From contig CAJMLW010000007.1 of assembly GCA_905214495.1 (NCBI GenBank), positions 14,893 through 78,892 of the forward strand: a stretch of DNA of 64,000 bases, given 5' to 3'. Of the stretch, positions 53,359 to 63,057 are shown piece by piece. Within the stretch, counting starts at the first letter, position 1. Each line of letters starts with the position of its first letter. Both the position numbers and the translations under genes were made by a program. A model generated the notes under the pieces. That model was not told the DNA's origin, searched no databases, and worked only from the letters and a program-made list of their open reading frames with translations. The DNA is from an uncultured bacterium (GTDB taxonomy: Bacteria; Bacillota; Negativicutes; Veillonellales; Veillonellaceae).

Positions 53359-54969
53359 CTATTTTTTAAGTTCCAAAATCGTGTCTACAAATCCGCGGAA
53401 TAATGGATGTGCATTATTCGGACGAGATTTTAATTCTGGATGCGCTTGTGTACCCACGAAGAATGGATGATTCTTAACTTCGATGCTTTCAACAAGACGA
53501 CCATCTGGAGATGTACCAGAAATAACAAGGCCTGCATCATTCAATTGTTGACGGTATTCATTGTTGAATTCATAACGATGACGATGACGTTCGTATACAA
53601 GATCTTCGCCATATACTTCACGCGCTTTTGTACCCGCTTCTAATTTACATGGATAGATGCCAAGGCGCATTGTACCACCTTTTTTATCTACATCCACTTG
53701 ATCACTCATCAAGTCGATAACCTTGTATTTTGCATCTTCATCAAATTCGCTAGATGTAGCACCTTCCATGCCACATACATTACGAGCAAATTCCATTACA
53801 GCAGATTGCATGCCAAGGCATAAACCGAGGAATGGAACTTTGTTTTCACGAGCATAATTGATTGTACGGATTTTACCTTCTACGCCACGGGAACCAAAGC
53901 CACCAGGAACAACGATACCATCAATGCCATCAAATACTTCTTTAGGATCTACAGAAATATCATCAAGTTCTTCGGAATCAATCCAACGAATGTTCACCTT
54001 AGTATCAGTCTCGATACCAGCATGGCTCAATGCTTCTGCTACAGAAAGATACGCATCGTGCAAAGCTACATATTTACCTACGATAGCTACTGTAATATCT
54101 TTGCTAGGATTCAAAATTTTATGAACCATTTCTTTCCATGCAGTCATATCGCAAGGACGTTCTTCTAGACCCAATTTCTTGATAACAATATCATCAAGGC
54201 CTTGGTCTTGCATCATCAATGGTACTTCATAGATGGAATCACACGTTTGGTTTTCAATTACGGCCGCTGGTTCTACATCGCAGAACAATGCCAACTTTTC
54301 CTTCATTTCATCAGAAATATGTTTTTCACTGCGGCATACCAAAATATCTGGTTGAATACCAATACCGCGCAATTCTTTTACGCTATGTTGGGTAGGTTTT
54401 GTTTTTAATTCACCTGCTGCGTTGATATATGGTACTAATGTAACATGAATATACAATACATCGTTACGACCTACATCTTTTTTGACTTGGCGAATTGCTT
54501 CCATAAATGGCAAGCTTTCAATATCGCCGACAGTACCACCGATTTCAGTGATAACTACATCAGCATTATCTTCTTTACCTACGCGGTATACGTTTTGTTT
54601 AATTTCATTTGTAACGTGAGGAATAACTTGTACAGTGCTACCTAAATAGTCACCCTTACGTTCTTTATTGATAACGGACCAATATACTTTACCAGCAGTA
54701 ATATTGGAACGCTTGCTAAGATTAATATCGATAAAGCGTTCATAGTGACCCAAGTCCAAGTCTGTTTCAGCACCATCATCGGTTACGAATACTTCGCCAT
54801 GTTGGTAAGGACTCATTGTACCAGGGTCGATATTGATATATGGGTCAAATTTTTGAATAGTTACATTAAAACCACGGTTTTTCAATAATCGGCCCAAAGA
54901 TGCAGCTGTAATCCCTTTTCCCAAGGAAGAAACTACGCCACCTGTTACGAAAATATACTTAGTTGCCAT
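53359..54969 (-). CDS. pyrG: CTP synthase
   Basis: The enzyme aminates UTP to CTP with glutamine. The ATG at 54969 follows GGGAGG and gives 536 residues. The synthetase domain starts KYIFVTGGVVSSLGKGI (P-loop) and spans about 1-270. The glutaminase domain has its active cysteine in LGLCLGMQSAV and later the His-Glu pair in AHPELKSRP. It starts 15 bases after argS ends. Confidence 0.98.
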   Translation of the reverse strand: MATKYIFVTGGVVSSLGKGITAASLGRLLKNRGFNVTIQKFDPYINIDPGTMSPYQHGEVFVTDDGAETDLDLGHYERFIDINLSKRSNITAGKVYWSVINKERKGDYLGSTVQVIPHVTNEIKQNVYRVGKEDNADVVITEIGGTVGDIESLPFMEAIRQVKKDVGRNDVLYIHVTLVPYINAAGELKTKPTQHSVKELRGIGIQPDILVCRSEKHISDEMKEKLALFCDVEPAAVIENQTCDSIYEVPLMMQDQGLDDIVIKKLGLEERPCDMTAWKEMVHKILNPSKDITVAIVGKYVALHDAYLSVAEALSHAGIETDTKVNIRWIDSEELDDISVDPKEVFDGIDGIVVPGGFGSRGVEGKIRTINYARENKVPFLGLCLGMQSAVMEFARNVCGMEGATSSEFDEDAKYKVIDLMSDQVDVDKKGGTMRLGIYPCKLEAGTKAREVYGEDLVYERHRHRYEFNNEYRQQLNDAGLVISGTSPDGRLVESIEVKNHPFFVGTQAHPELKSRPNNAHPLFRGFVDTILELKK

Positions 54970-54984
54970 GATGCCTCCCACCTA

Positions 54985-56718
54985 CTACATTTTTTCCGGA
55001 GCGGAAATACCTAAAATACCCAAGCCTTGACGAAGTACAAGGGCAATCGCTGTGATTAACCCAAGACGAGCTTGTTGCAATGCTGGATCTACGCCAATGA
55101 TACGACCTTGACGATAGAAGGAGTGGAACATACTTGCCAAATCGTATAAGTAACGAGCAATACGATGAGGTGCACGATGTTCGGCAGATTGAACAACCTC
55201 TTCTGGATATTCAGCTAATTTCTTAATTAATTCTAATTCCATTTCACTTGTAAGCGTTGTGAAATCAGTGTCACTATAATCACCAAATGCAATGCCTGCT
55301 TCACGCACTTGATTATAAATACTGTGAATACGGGCATGAGCATATTGGATATAATACACAGGATTATCATTGCTACGGGATTTTGCCAAGTTAATATCAA
55401 AATCAAGTTGACTATCTAGAGAACGCATCAAGAAGAAGTAGCGAGATGCATCTACACCAACCTCTTCAATCAATTCATCCAATGTAACGCTATCGCCGCT
55501 ACGTTTAGATAATTTAACGAGTTGTCCATCGCGGAATAACGCTACCATTTGTAACAACAATACAGTCAATTTATCTGGGTCATAACCAAAGGCTGCCATA
55601 GCCGCCTTTACACGACACACATAACCATGATGGTCAGCGCCCCAAATATCGATCATTTCTTTAAAGCCACGATCATATTTATTACGATGGTATGCAATAT
55701 CTGCTGCCAAATACGTAGGCACACCATTGTCACGGATGACTACGCGGTCTTTATCATCGCCATAATCAGTGGATTTCAACCACAAAGCGCCATTCTTTTC
55801 ATACACCTTGCCAAGAGCTTTCAAAGCCTCTACGGAGTGATGAATTTCATCAGTTTCATGAACGGTACGTTCAGAGAACCAATTATCAAAGGTAACTCGG
55901 AAATTGCTTAATGTTTCCTCTAAGCGAGCTAATTTTTCTTTTAAGCCCTCCTCTTTAAACAATGCTACACGATCAGCTTCGTTCATCGCATTTAATTTAT
56001 CGAAGCCTTCGCGTTTTGCAATAGCTTTTGCAGTCTCGATAATATCAGGACCACGGTAGCCATTTTCAGGGAATACGAGAGCCCCTTCTGGAATATCGAA
56101 TTCTGGCATGGAACCATCTTCGTTGCGTTTAGGTGGGAATACTAATGTGGCACCTTGCAACTCTTGGAAGCGGTACTCGATGGAAATCGCCATGTTGTCA
56201 ATTTGATTGCCCGCATCATTGATATAGTACTCAGATTGTACATTGTAACCTGCTGCGCGCAACAAGTTTACAAGTGCACTACCATAAGCAGCGCCACGAC
56301 CATGACCTACGTGCAATGGACCTGTTGGATTCGCACTTACGTATTCTACTTGAATTGTATCGCGAGCACGCAATGGTTGCACACCGTATTGATCACCAGC
56401 ATTCAAGATAGCTTTCAACGTATCATACACCATATCAGATTTTAAGAAGAAGTTGATAAAACCTGCACCAGCTACTTCAGCACGTTCAAGCCACTCAAAA
56501 TCCATATAACCAATTAATGCCTCTGCAATAGCACGAGGGTTTTGACGAGCCACACGAGCGGATTGCATCGCAATGTTCGTAGAAAAATCGCCGAATTCCT
56601 TTTGAGGTGGCACTTCTAGAACGATTTCTGGATATTCTCCAGCTGGTAAGCCACCACTCTTAATCGTTTCTTGTAATGCCTGCTCAATCCCCGATTTCAG
56701 GATTTCCTTCATGTCCAT
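54985..56718 (-). CDS. argS: Arginyl-tRNA synthetase
   Basis: The class I synthetase charges tRNA-Arg. The 577-residue product has the HIGH-type motif in GPLHVGHGRGA, the KMSKS-type KLSKRSG and a C-terminal anticodon-binding domain with DALRYFFL-like sequence DASRYFFLMRS. The ATG at 56718 lies nine bases after GGGAGG and overlaps the end of the DUF1934 gene by 35 bases, so both are in one transcript, as with ywiB-argS in Bacillus. Confidence 0.98.
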   Translation of the reverse strand: MDMKEILKSGIEQALQETIKSGGLPAGEYPEIVLEVPPQKEFGDFSTNIAMQSARVARQNPRAIAEALIGYMDFEWLERAEVAGAGFINFFLKSDMVYDTLKAILNAGDQYGVQPLRARDTIQVEYVSANPTGPLHVGHGRGAAYGSALVNLLRAAGYNVQSEYYINDAGNQIDNMAISIEYRFQELQGATLVFPPKRNEDGSMPEFDIPEGALVFPENGYRGPDIIETAKAIAKREGFDKLNAMNEADRVALFKEEGLKEKLARLEETLSNFRVTFDNWFSERTVHETDEIHHSVEALKALGKVYEKNGALWLKSTDYGDDKDRVVIRDNGVPTYLAADIAYHRNKYDRGFKEMIDIWGADHHGYVCRVKAAMAAFGYDPDKLTVLLLQMVALFRDGQLVKLSKRSGDSVTLDELIEEVGVDASRYFFLMRSLDSQLDFDINLAKSRSNDNPVYYIQYAHARIHSIYNQVREAGIAFGDYSDTDFTTLTSEMELELIKKLAEYPEEVVQSAEHRAPHRIARYLYDLASMFHSFYRQGRIIGVDPALQQARLGLITAIALVLRQGLGILGISAPEKM

Positions 56719-57142
56719 GCTCTGTATCCTCCCGCACGTCTATATCTAACTGATTATAAAATTCCCATTCACCTTCTATAGAAATATCGTATCCAAGATG
56801 AACACGACCCGTTCCATTGTGAAAGTCTACTGTTAATTCATGTGTTTTTACGGCCATGTGAAGATCGCCTAATGGCGTTTCATATGTGGACTGACGTTCC
56901 TCACCGCGAATGTATTGATGTCGCATATTCACAGCACCAGTACGCAAAAGAACAATGGAATCTTCGTAAATCTTGATGGTCGTCTTAACCCCTTCAAGAC
57001 CTGTTACGCTCGATTCTTCATAGCGAATATATTGGACTCCGTTCTTTTCATGCGAAGTACCTGGAGAAATTAATTCCACCACGGTATCCTGCCCATCTAT
57101 GTCTCGTTGTACACTTTTTACGGATACTAGAACCCGCTTCAT
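56684..57142 (-). CDS. DUF1934 (YwiB-type) protein
   Basis: This protein of about 152 residues is predicted to form a small beta-barrel of the calycin type. Family features are the central GAVNMRHQYIRGEERQSTYETPLG, with hydrophobic strands either side. I start at the ATG at 57142, just after GGAGGAG; earlier in-frame ATGs lack a binding site. It overlaps argS by 35 bases, a conserved pairing in Firmicutes. Its molecular role is unknown. Confidence 0.85.
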   Translation of the reverse strand: MKRVLVSVKSVQRDIDGQDTVVELISPGTSHEKNGVQYIRYEESSVTGLEGVKTTIKIYEDSIVLLRTGAVNMRHQYIRGEERQSTYETPLGDLHMAVKTHELTVDFHNGTGRVHLGYDISIEGEWEFYNQLDIDVREDTEHGHEGNPEIGD

Positions 57143-57218
57143 GTTTTTCTCCTCCATGGTCATAACATATCAATATATTATAGCACAAACAAGGGTCGTT
57201 TTGAATGTTTTGTACACT

Positions 57219-57515
57219 CTATTTCAATAGATTTATACGTTCAATTTCTCTATTCTCACCTGACGCAATAAGCTGTAATTTTTGTATCCTATCGAGTCGT
57301 TTAATAGCATATTCTCGCGACTGTGCCTCTTGTTTATTTTGAAAGCTTTCATAATAAACCAAATACACTGGTCTACGACATTTCGTATACTTAGCCCCAC
57401 CTTTTATAACGCCATTATGAGCATCCATCCGTTTTTTTAAATCCGTTGTCCACCCACAATACAAGCTTTCATCGGCACATCTCACAATATACGTGAAAAA
57501 TTGTTCATAATCCAT
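57219..57515 (-). CDS. GIY-YIG endonuclease-family protein (UPF0213)
   Basis: The small protein has the GIY-YIG fold marks TYIVRCADESLYCGWTTDLKKRM near the N-terminus, with Tyr and Trp at the active-site strand, and the later GAKYTKCRRPVYLVYYE. I use the ATG at 57515, which sits right after the cyclophilin stop and gives 98 residues; earlier in-frame starts lie inside that gene. UPF0213 proteins are stand-alone domains with possible nuclease activity on branched or damaged DNA. The role is unproven. Confidence 0.85.
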   Translation of the reverse strand: MDYEQFFTYIVRCADESLYCGWTTDLKKRMDAHNGVIKGGAKYTKCRRPVYLVYYESFQNKQEAQSREYAIKRLDRIQKLQLIASGENREIERINLLK

Positions 57516-57516
57516 C

Positions 57517-58155
57517 TTATTTACTAGCATCATCCTTAATCGGCTCAATGGTAATCGAATTAATGGTCACAGGATCAACAGGCTTATCATTTTTATCTGT
57601 TTTGACCTTACCAATTTTTTCGACCACATCCATACCTTGTACAACTATACCAAAAATGGTGTGTTTATTATCGAGATGAGGCGTAGGTCCCAAGGTAATA
57701 AAAAACTGAGAACCACCTGTATTCGGCCCACGATTTGCCATCGCAAGAATCCCCATTTTATTAAAATGAAGGTCATTAGAAAATTCATCTGGAATTTCAT
57801 AACCAGGGCCGCCTGCACCCGTGCCTGTTGGGTCGCCACCTTGAATCATAAATCCATCGATAACACGATGAAACGTAACGCCATTATAAAAGCCTTTTTT
57901 TACAAGGTAATCAAAGTTTTTAACAGTAATTGGAGCTTTAGAACCGTACAAGCGAATTTTAATTTGCCCATAATTTGTGTCAAAAACAGCATATTCATCT
58001 GCAATTGGAGCATTTGTAAAATTAGGCATCTTATTTACTGTTTCAGCTTGTGCAACAGGTGTAATCGTTTTATCTGCACTATTATTGCCACACGCTGCGG
58101 TTACTACCATCATGCCTCCCAATAGAGCACAGCCTAATATTCTTTTAACATTCAT
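57517..58155 (-). CDS. Cyclophilin-type peptidyl-prolyl isomerase lipoprotein
   Basis: The 212-residue protein has a lipoprotein signal (NVKRILGCALLGGMMVVTAAC, lipobox TAAC with Cys22), a short linker and a cyclophilin domain at about residues 55-205. The domain shows FHRVIDGFMIQGGD, GSQFFI and the HLDNKHTIFG segment. It would assist folding of exported proteins from the outer face of the inner membrane or the cell envelope. The GIY-YIG gene starts directly after its stop. Confidence 0.95.
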   Translation of the reverse strand: MNVKRILGCALLGGMMVVTAACGNNSADKTITPVAQAETVNKMPNFTNAPIADEYAVFDTNYGQIKIRLYGSKAPITVKNFDYLVKKGFYNGVTFHRVIDGFMIQGGDPTGTGAGGPGYEIPDEFSNDLHFNKMGILAMANRGPNTGGSQFFITLGPTPHLDNKHTIFGIVVQGMDVVEKIGKVKTDKNDKPVDPVTINSITIEPIKDDASK

Positions 58156-58201
58156 GATAATCCCTCACAAAATATAGAATTTCCCCAAATTATATATACA
58201 T

Positions 58202-58235
58202 AGAAAAACCGCTCAACCCATGAGCGGCTCTTTAT
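58202..58235 (-). terminator. Terminator of the Cof-type phosphatase gene
   Basis: CCGCTCA and TGAGCGG form a stem with an ACCCA loop, followed on the minus strand by TTTTTC. Confidence 0.75.
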
Positions 58236-58312
58236 TAGTATATCATGTTTTCACTATGAATTTCTTTAAAATTCTATAAAAATTTATAATCTAAATGGTC
58301 TTATGCCAACGA

Positions 58313-59089
58313 TTAATCAATCCATCCGAAATGCTTACATGCATTGTAAATACCATCCTTATCACAGTCAGTTGTAACATAATCGGCCTCTAATTTAAGC
58401 TCCGGACGAGCATTTCCCATGGCAATGTTTAACCACTCCGGTCTAAACATAGACAAATCATTATAGCCATCACCAAAAACGACAACTTGATTTGGCTTCA
58501 TATCGAAATGTCCGATCATATCGCGAATACCCAATGCTTTTTCCATAGGTTCATATAAAACGCACCCATCGCCATAGCGAATAAGTTTATGCGTCATATG
58601 CTCGATATCTTTTTCCTCTTCTTCGCCATCCTTGAAAAATACATAGATTTTATAGAAATCTTCTACACTGTGAAAGTCGAACTCTGGATCCACTACAGTT
58701 TTAAACACGTCCCAATCAGGGTGCCATTCTAATATTTCTTTATACGGTGTAATGCGCCCCAATTTATTACGGTCTGTTACAGCCCATGGGATATGTTTTG
58801 ACTCAAGATATTCTAAATATTGAATACACATATCTCGATTCATGCCAATCATAGATACCAAATTCCCATCAATGGTTATACTATGACCTCCATCAGCAAC
58901 TACATTCATAATTCTAGCTTGCTCGGCAAAACGCATGGCATCAACTTGAATCCTACCTGTTGCAATCGATACTAAATGGCCACGCCGTTGCAATTCATCT
59001 ATACAATACTGAGCACTATCTGGAATTTTTCCTTCAGGCCATACAGCCAATGTGTTATCAATATCAAAAAAGAAAAATTTTTGTTCCAC
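58313..59089 (-). CDS. Cof-type HAD-superfamily phosphatase
   Basis: The 258-residue hydrolase starts with the HAD motif FFFDIDNTLAV, in which the first Asp is the nucleophile. It has motif II SIATGR, the C2-type cap in the middle and the final motif GDGYNDLSMF plus NAR. Members dephosphorylate sugar phosphates or flavin and pyridoxal phosphates. The substrate cannot be read from the sequence. GGAGG lies before the start, and it stands alone. Confidence 0.93.
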   Translation of the reverse strand: MEQKFFFFDIDNTLAVWPEGKIPDSAQYCIDELQRRGHLVSIATGRIQVDAMRFAEQARIMNVVADGGHSITIDGNLVSMIGMNRDMCIQYLEYLESKHIPWAVTDRNKLGRITPYKEILEWHPDWDVFKTVVDPEFDFHSVEDFYKIYVFFKDGEEEEKDIEHMTHKLIRYGDGCVLYEPMEKALGIRDMIGHFDMKPNQVVVFGDGYNDLSMFRPEWLNIAMGNARPELKLEADYVTTDCDKDGIYNACKHFGWID

Positions 59090-59158
59090 AAGTCCTCCTA
59101 TCTGTCGCTATATACGAGTTCATATACAAGCTATTAACTCTACCCGGTCCGGTAAACA

Positions 59159-59398
59159 CTATTCATCTCGTCCACTCATTAATTGAAAGCGTTTTTGTTG
59201 TTTCACATCAGGATATTTATCTCGATCTACATCGCTACAAAACATGTCTAAGGGACGTACATACAAATCGCGGGCATCATATAATTTTTGATATACCACC
59301 AATTTTTCACCCGTTTCAGAATGTGTAGCCACATCTAACACGTAATAATACATACCTTTAAAATGACGATACAAACCACCTTTTACGATTTCGTTCAT
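59159..59398 (-). CDS. DUF1653 protein
   Basis: The 79-residue protein begins VKGGLYRHFKGMYYYVLDVATHSETGEKLVVYQ, a beta-rich domain that I assign to DUF1653, small proteins of unknown function widely found beside unrelated genes. The conserved aromatic residues and the YVRPLDMF segment are visible. It is followed by a spacer to the Cof-type gene. There is no clear promoter. Confidence 0.8.
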   Translation of the reverse strand: MNEIVKGGLYRHFKGMYYYVLDVATHSETGEKLVVYQKLYDARDLYVRPLDMFCSDVDRDKYPDVKQQKRFQLMSGRDE

Positions 59399-59488
59399 AA
59401 TTACCTCGGCTTACTAAAAACGATCTTTCATTTCTTATTAAACATTATACTAGGAAATACTATTTGAAAAAAGATTTTTATCACTATA

Positions 59489-59574
59489 AACAAAACACTC
59501 GCATCCCCCTTTTCTTTTACTGTAATCCTTCTAAGAAGGACTGAACCAATAGAGTATAAAAGGAGAATGCGAGT
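59489..59574 (-). terminator. Long nested hairpin downstream of brnQ
   Basis: ACTCGCAT (59497-59504) and ATGCGAGT (59567-59574) close a stem that continues through CCCTTTT/AAAAGGAG. The interior holds a second perfect palindrome, TCCTTCTAAGAAGGA (59526-59540). TTTTGTTT follows on the minus strand, so it can end the brnQ transcript. Confidence 0.65.
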
Positions 59575-59586
59575 AACATTCTACAT

Positions 59587-60921
59587 TTATTTAGTTGTAT
59601 CTGAAACCAAGCCCTTATGAATAAGACCTATGATAAAGCCAAGGATTGCAAAACTTACCCAGCCCATACCAATACCTTGGAACGGAATATATTGGGTAAA
59701 CAAACCTTCAATAGCATCAGATGCCCAACCAGCAGTTTCAAGACCGCTCATTAAGGCAGAAATCATGGTCAACCCAATAGTCCAACCATATACGCAACGA
59801 CGACCGCCAAAAATATTATCACTTAAGGCTAACAAGATAATAACAATCGTCAACGGGTACAATAACATCAACACTGGAATAGCTGCACTAATGATTGTTT
59901 TCAATCCGAACAGCCCAAGTGCAAATGCAGCCGCAGAGAATATGACAACATACATTTTATAGCTAATTTTGCTATATAGTTTGTGGAAATATGTACTACA
60001 AGAAGTAATAAGACCAATACTTGTACTCAAGCAAGCTAATAGAACGATGATAGCCAAAATAATTTGACCAGTTCCCCCAAAGAGGAAATCAGCACTAGCT
60101 GTTAACACCGGTGCACCTGTATCAAACAAGCCAAATCGCTCTACGCTTGTAGCGCCGATGTTCGCAATGAATATATACACAATGCCGAGTAATGCTACCG
60201 CAATAGCACCAACCTCCATCACAGTTTTCGTAATAATATCGCGAGATGTAGCACCTGTAAGGCGTACAAAATCGATGACGAGAATAGCAAAAACCACAGA
60301 AGCCAATGCATCCATTGTATTATAGCCATCGAGGAAGCCTTGCAATACGGCTATACCATTAGTCGCGTAAGCTGGTTGAGGCACCGCATATGCCCCAATC
60401 GGTGTAACAAAAGATTTGATAATCAATAGCAAAATTACAAGTAATAATGCAGGTGTCAAAATATTGCCAATACGATTAACAAGCTTTTGAGGACTAATCG
60501 ATAGCCACAAGGATATTCCAAAGAATATGGCGAGGAATAACGGCTGCATATCCAAAGTCATGCCCTGCAAAAATGGCTTGATTGCAATTTCATAAGCAAC
60601 GGTACCCGTTCTTGGGGTTGCAAACATTGGCCCAATACTTAAATATAAGGCAACTGTATAAATAAGACCATATATAGGATGTACACGACCTGCTAGTTCC
60701 TCAACGTCTTTACATCCGGAATAGCCCATGGCCATAACGCCAAGTAACGGCAACCCTACGCCAGTTAATACGAAACCAGCTAATGCCCATCCTACATTAG
60801 ACCCTGCGTGTTGACCTAATGCGGCCGGGAAAATAAGATTTCCCGCACCAAAGAATAGGGCGAATAACATCATGCCTATGGCTAAATAGGCGCGCAGTGA
60901 TAGATTTTCTTTTCCATCCAT
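59587..60921 (-). CDS. brnQ: Branched-chain amino acid:cation symporter
   Basis: The 444-residue membrane protein has about 12 helices and belongs to the LIVCS family, which takes up leucine, isoleucine and valine with sodium or protons. The opening ALFFGAGNLIFPAALGQ and the later YLSIGPMFATPRTGTVAYEIA are typical. It is a single-gene unit on the minus strand. Confidence 0.95.
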   Translation of the reverse strand: MDGKENLSLRAYLAIGMMLFALFFGAGNLIFPAALGQHAGSNVGWALAGFVLTGVGLPLLGVMAMGYSGCKDVEELAGRVHPIYGLIYTVALYLSIGPMFATPRTGTVAYEIAIKPFLQGMTLDMQPLFLAIFFGISLWLSISPQKLVNRIGNILTPALLLVILLLIIKSFVTPIGAYAVPQPAYATNGIAVLQGFLDGYNTMDALASVVFAILVIDFVRLTGATSRDIITKTVMEVGAIAVALLGIVYIFIANIGATSVERFGLFDTGAPVLTASADFLFGGTGQIILAIIVLLACLSTSIGLITSCSTYFHKLYSKISYKMYVVIFSAAAFALGLFGLKTIISAAIPVLMLLYPLTIVIILLALSDNIFGGRRCVYGWTIGLTMISALMSGLETAGWASDAIEGLFTQYIPFQGIGMGWVSFAILGFIIGLIHKGLVSDTTK

Positions 60922-61020
60922 AAGGTTATCTCCCTTCGTACTACACTATCATATTAGATAACATTATATATGATAGTGTACTCCGGTTCAATAACAAAAT
61001 CGAATTATATCAAACTTTCA

Positions 61021-63057
61021 TTACACCTTGCGAATATTGACTTGTACGTCGTAGAACGTACTCCCCCATGCTTCATCAGTCGGTCTAGATGCAGTTACGG
61101 CATTAATCCCTACCCTATCATCACTGGATTGAGATTGCCACCATACGCCAAGGGTCACAAGTGTGCCTCGTTGTACTGTAGTATCTAGATATACTTTTAT
61201 ACGAACAGCCCCTCGATTGTTATAAATCTCTACGACGTCCCTATTATTAATGTTATATAATGTGGCATCATCTGGATGCATACGCAACTTCATTAATTCA
61301 GAATCATCAAATTCCAATTCACAGAAACTAGAGTCTAATATACGTATATCATTTCCGATAATCAACCAAAATGGTTCATCATCTCCATATGGTTCTGTAT
61401 AAGTAATCAACGGAATCTGTTCTCGATGATTTAAAATTTCGATTTTTCCTGACGGCGTCTTAAAATTCATCTTATAATTATCCGGCAATGCTACTTCAAC
61501 CAAGTCGCCACGTAAAATGGCATCTTGTTCGTCTTGTGAAAGTTTAGACGAATTGCGAACCATATGTTCAATTAGTTCTCGTTCTGTCATGGCAAAGAAA
61601 GGATCATCTAAGCCCATACGCTGAGCAAGTTCAGAAATAACTTGCCAATTAGACCTAGCTTCACCAACAGGAGGTATCGCTTGGTAGCTAGCCGCAATTG
61701 TATAGTGTCCGTAAGAATTAAAGATATCGTCAGATTCAGCAGAGCTTGTGGCTGGCAAGATAATATCAGCATATGCACAAGTATCTGTAAAGAAGCGTTC
61801 ATGCACAACGGTAAATAAATCATCTCTCATAAGACCTTGTCTAACGAGATTTTGATTTGGCGCTGTTATAGCTGGATTTGATGAAAAGACATATAGACTG
61901 TGAACAGGCACCCCGCCACTAGTATCCTCTAATCCATGCTCTAGAAGTGCTTTAGGATTTGTCAACAAATCCCCTAGTAATATCATCGGCATCATCCGTT
62001 TAGACGGCGTTGGTGTATTAGGTTGTTGCATAAATGATTTATTAAAATATTGGCTACTACTAGAACTAGATAATAAGCCGCCACCTAAATGTTGCCATGC
62101 ACCTACCACAGCCGGGAGTGCATTGATACACCGGCAGCTCATAGCACCATTACCATAGCGAGATACACCACTACCGAGACGGATAAACGGAGCCTTAGCT
62201 TTTGCATAGGCATGAGCTAGTTCTTCTATGATTTCAACCGATACACCACATATAGAGGAAACATATTCTGGAGTAAATTTAGGCAATACATCTCGTACTA
62301 GCTCATCATAACCTTGCACATATGCTTGAATAAATGCAGTATCCTCAAGGCCATCCCGATGTATGATATGCATCATCCCAAGAGCTAACGCACCATCAGA
62401 ACTAGGCTTTACATACACATGATGTGTTCCTTGATCATAAGTATATGTTTTATGTGTATCAATAATCCATACAGAAGCACCATTTCGTTTTGCTACATTC
62501 ACATCGTGTAATATATGTACATCTGTGGCCGTCGCATTAAGGCTCCATAATATAATCAAATCACTATGTTGTGCTTCTTGTGGTTTGATAGCTACTGTGT
62601 CTCCATAAACAGACTTAAATGCTGCTTGTTTCGCAGGAGAACAAATTCCTCTGTCTTGACTAGTAGCGCCAATACAACGGAAGAAATAATCCGCTGCAGG
62701 ACTATTTACAGCCCCCATGGTCCCCGCATAGGAATAACGAAGAATACTTTCACTACCATAGGTATTAATAGTATGGTTAAAATTTTCTACAATTCGCGCT
62801 AAGGCCTCGTCCCATGAAATGGATGTAAATTGATCTGGACCAATACCTTTTTTGCCAATTCGTCGTAATGGTGTCGTCAAACGTTTAGATGAATGAATAA
62901 CACGCTCATAATGAGCCATCTTAGGGCATAATGTACCTCGTGTGAAAGCGTGCTCTCTATTACCACGGACTTTTATTACTTTATTGTCATCAACTGTAAG
63001 TATAAGCCCACAAGCATCTGGGCAGTCATAAGGACATACGCTCTTACATTCTTTCAT
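61021..63057 (-). CDS. Stand-alone molybdopterin oxidoreductase with [4Fe-4S] site
   Basis: The 678-residue enzyme belongs to the DMSO reductase superfamily. Cys8, Cys12, Cys16 and Cys44 (CPYDCPDAC then GTLCPKM) bind a [4Fe-4S] cluster. GICSPA provides a likely cysteine ligand to molybdenum. The late PSGKIEI and the C-terminal molybdopterin-dinucleotide domain with GRALVT-like sequence are present. There is no Tat signal, so it is cytosolic. No electron-transfer or membrane-anchor subunit is adjacent. The substrate is unknown; polysulfide, thiosulfate, formate and S- or N-oxides are all possible. Confidence 0.9.
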   Translation of the reverse strand: MKECKSVCPYDCPDACGLILTVDDNKVIKVRGNREHAFTRGTLCPKMAHYERVIHSSKRLTTPLRRIGKKGIGPDQFTSISWDEALARIVENFNHTINTYGSESILRYSYAGTMGAVNSPAADYFFRCIGATSQDRGICSPAKQAAFKSVYGDTVAIKPQEAQHSDLIILWSLNATATDVHILHDVNVAKRNGASVWIIDTHKTYTYDQGTHHVYVKPSSDGALALGMMHIIHRDGLEDTAFIQAYVQGYDELVRDVLPKFTPEYVSSICGVSVEIIEELAHAYAKAKAPFIRLGSGVSRYGNGAMSCRCINALPAVVGAWQHLGGGLLSSSSSSQYFNKSFMQQPNTPTPSKRMMPMILLGDLLTNPKALLEHGLEDTSGGVPVHSLYVFSSNPAITAPNQNLVRQGLMRDDLFTVVHERFFTDTCAYADIILPATSSAESDDIFNSYGHYTIAASYQAIPPVGEARSNWQVISELAQRMGLDDPFFAMTERELIEHMVRNSSKLSQDEQDAILRGDLVEVALPDNYKMNFKTPSGKIEILNHREQIPLITYTEPYGDDEPFWLIIGNDIRILDSSFCELEFDDSELMKLRMHPDDATLYNINNRDVVEIYNNRGAVRIKVYLDTTVQRGTLVTLGVWWQSQSSDDRVGINAVTASRPTDEAWGSTFYDVQVNIRKV

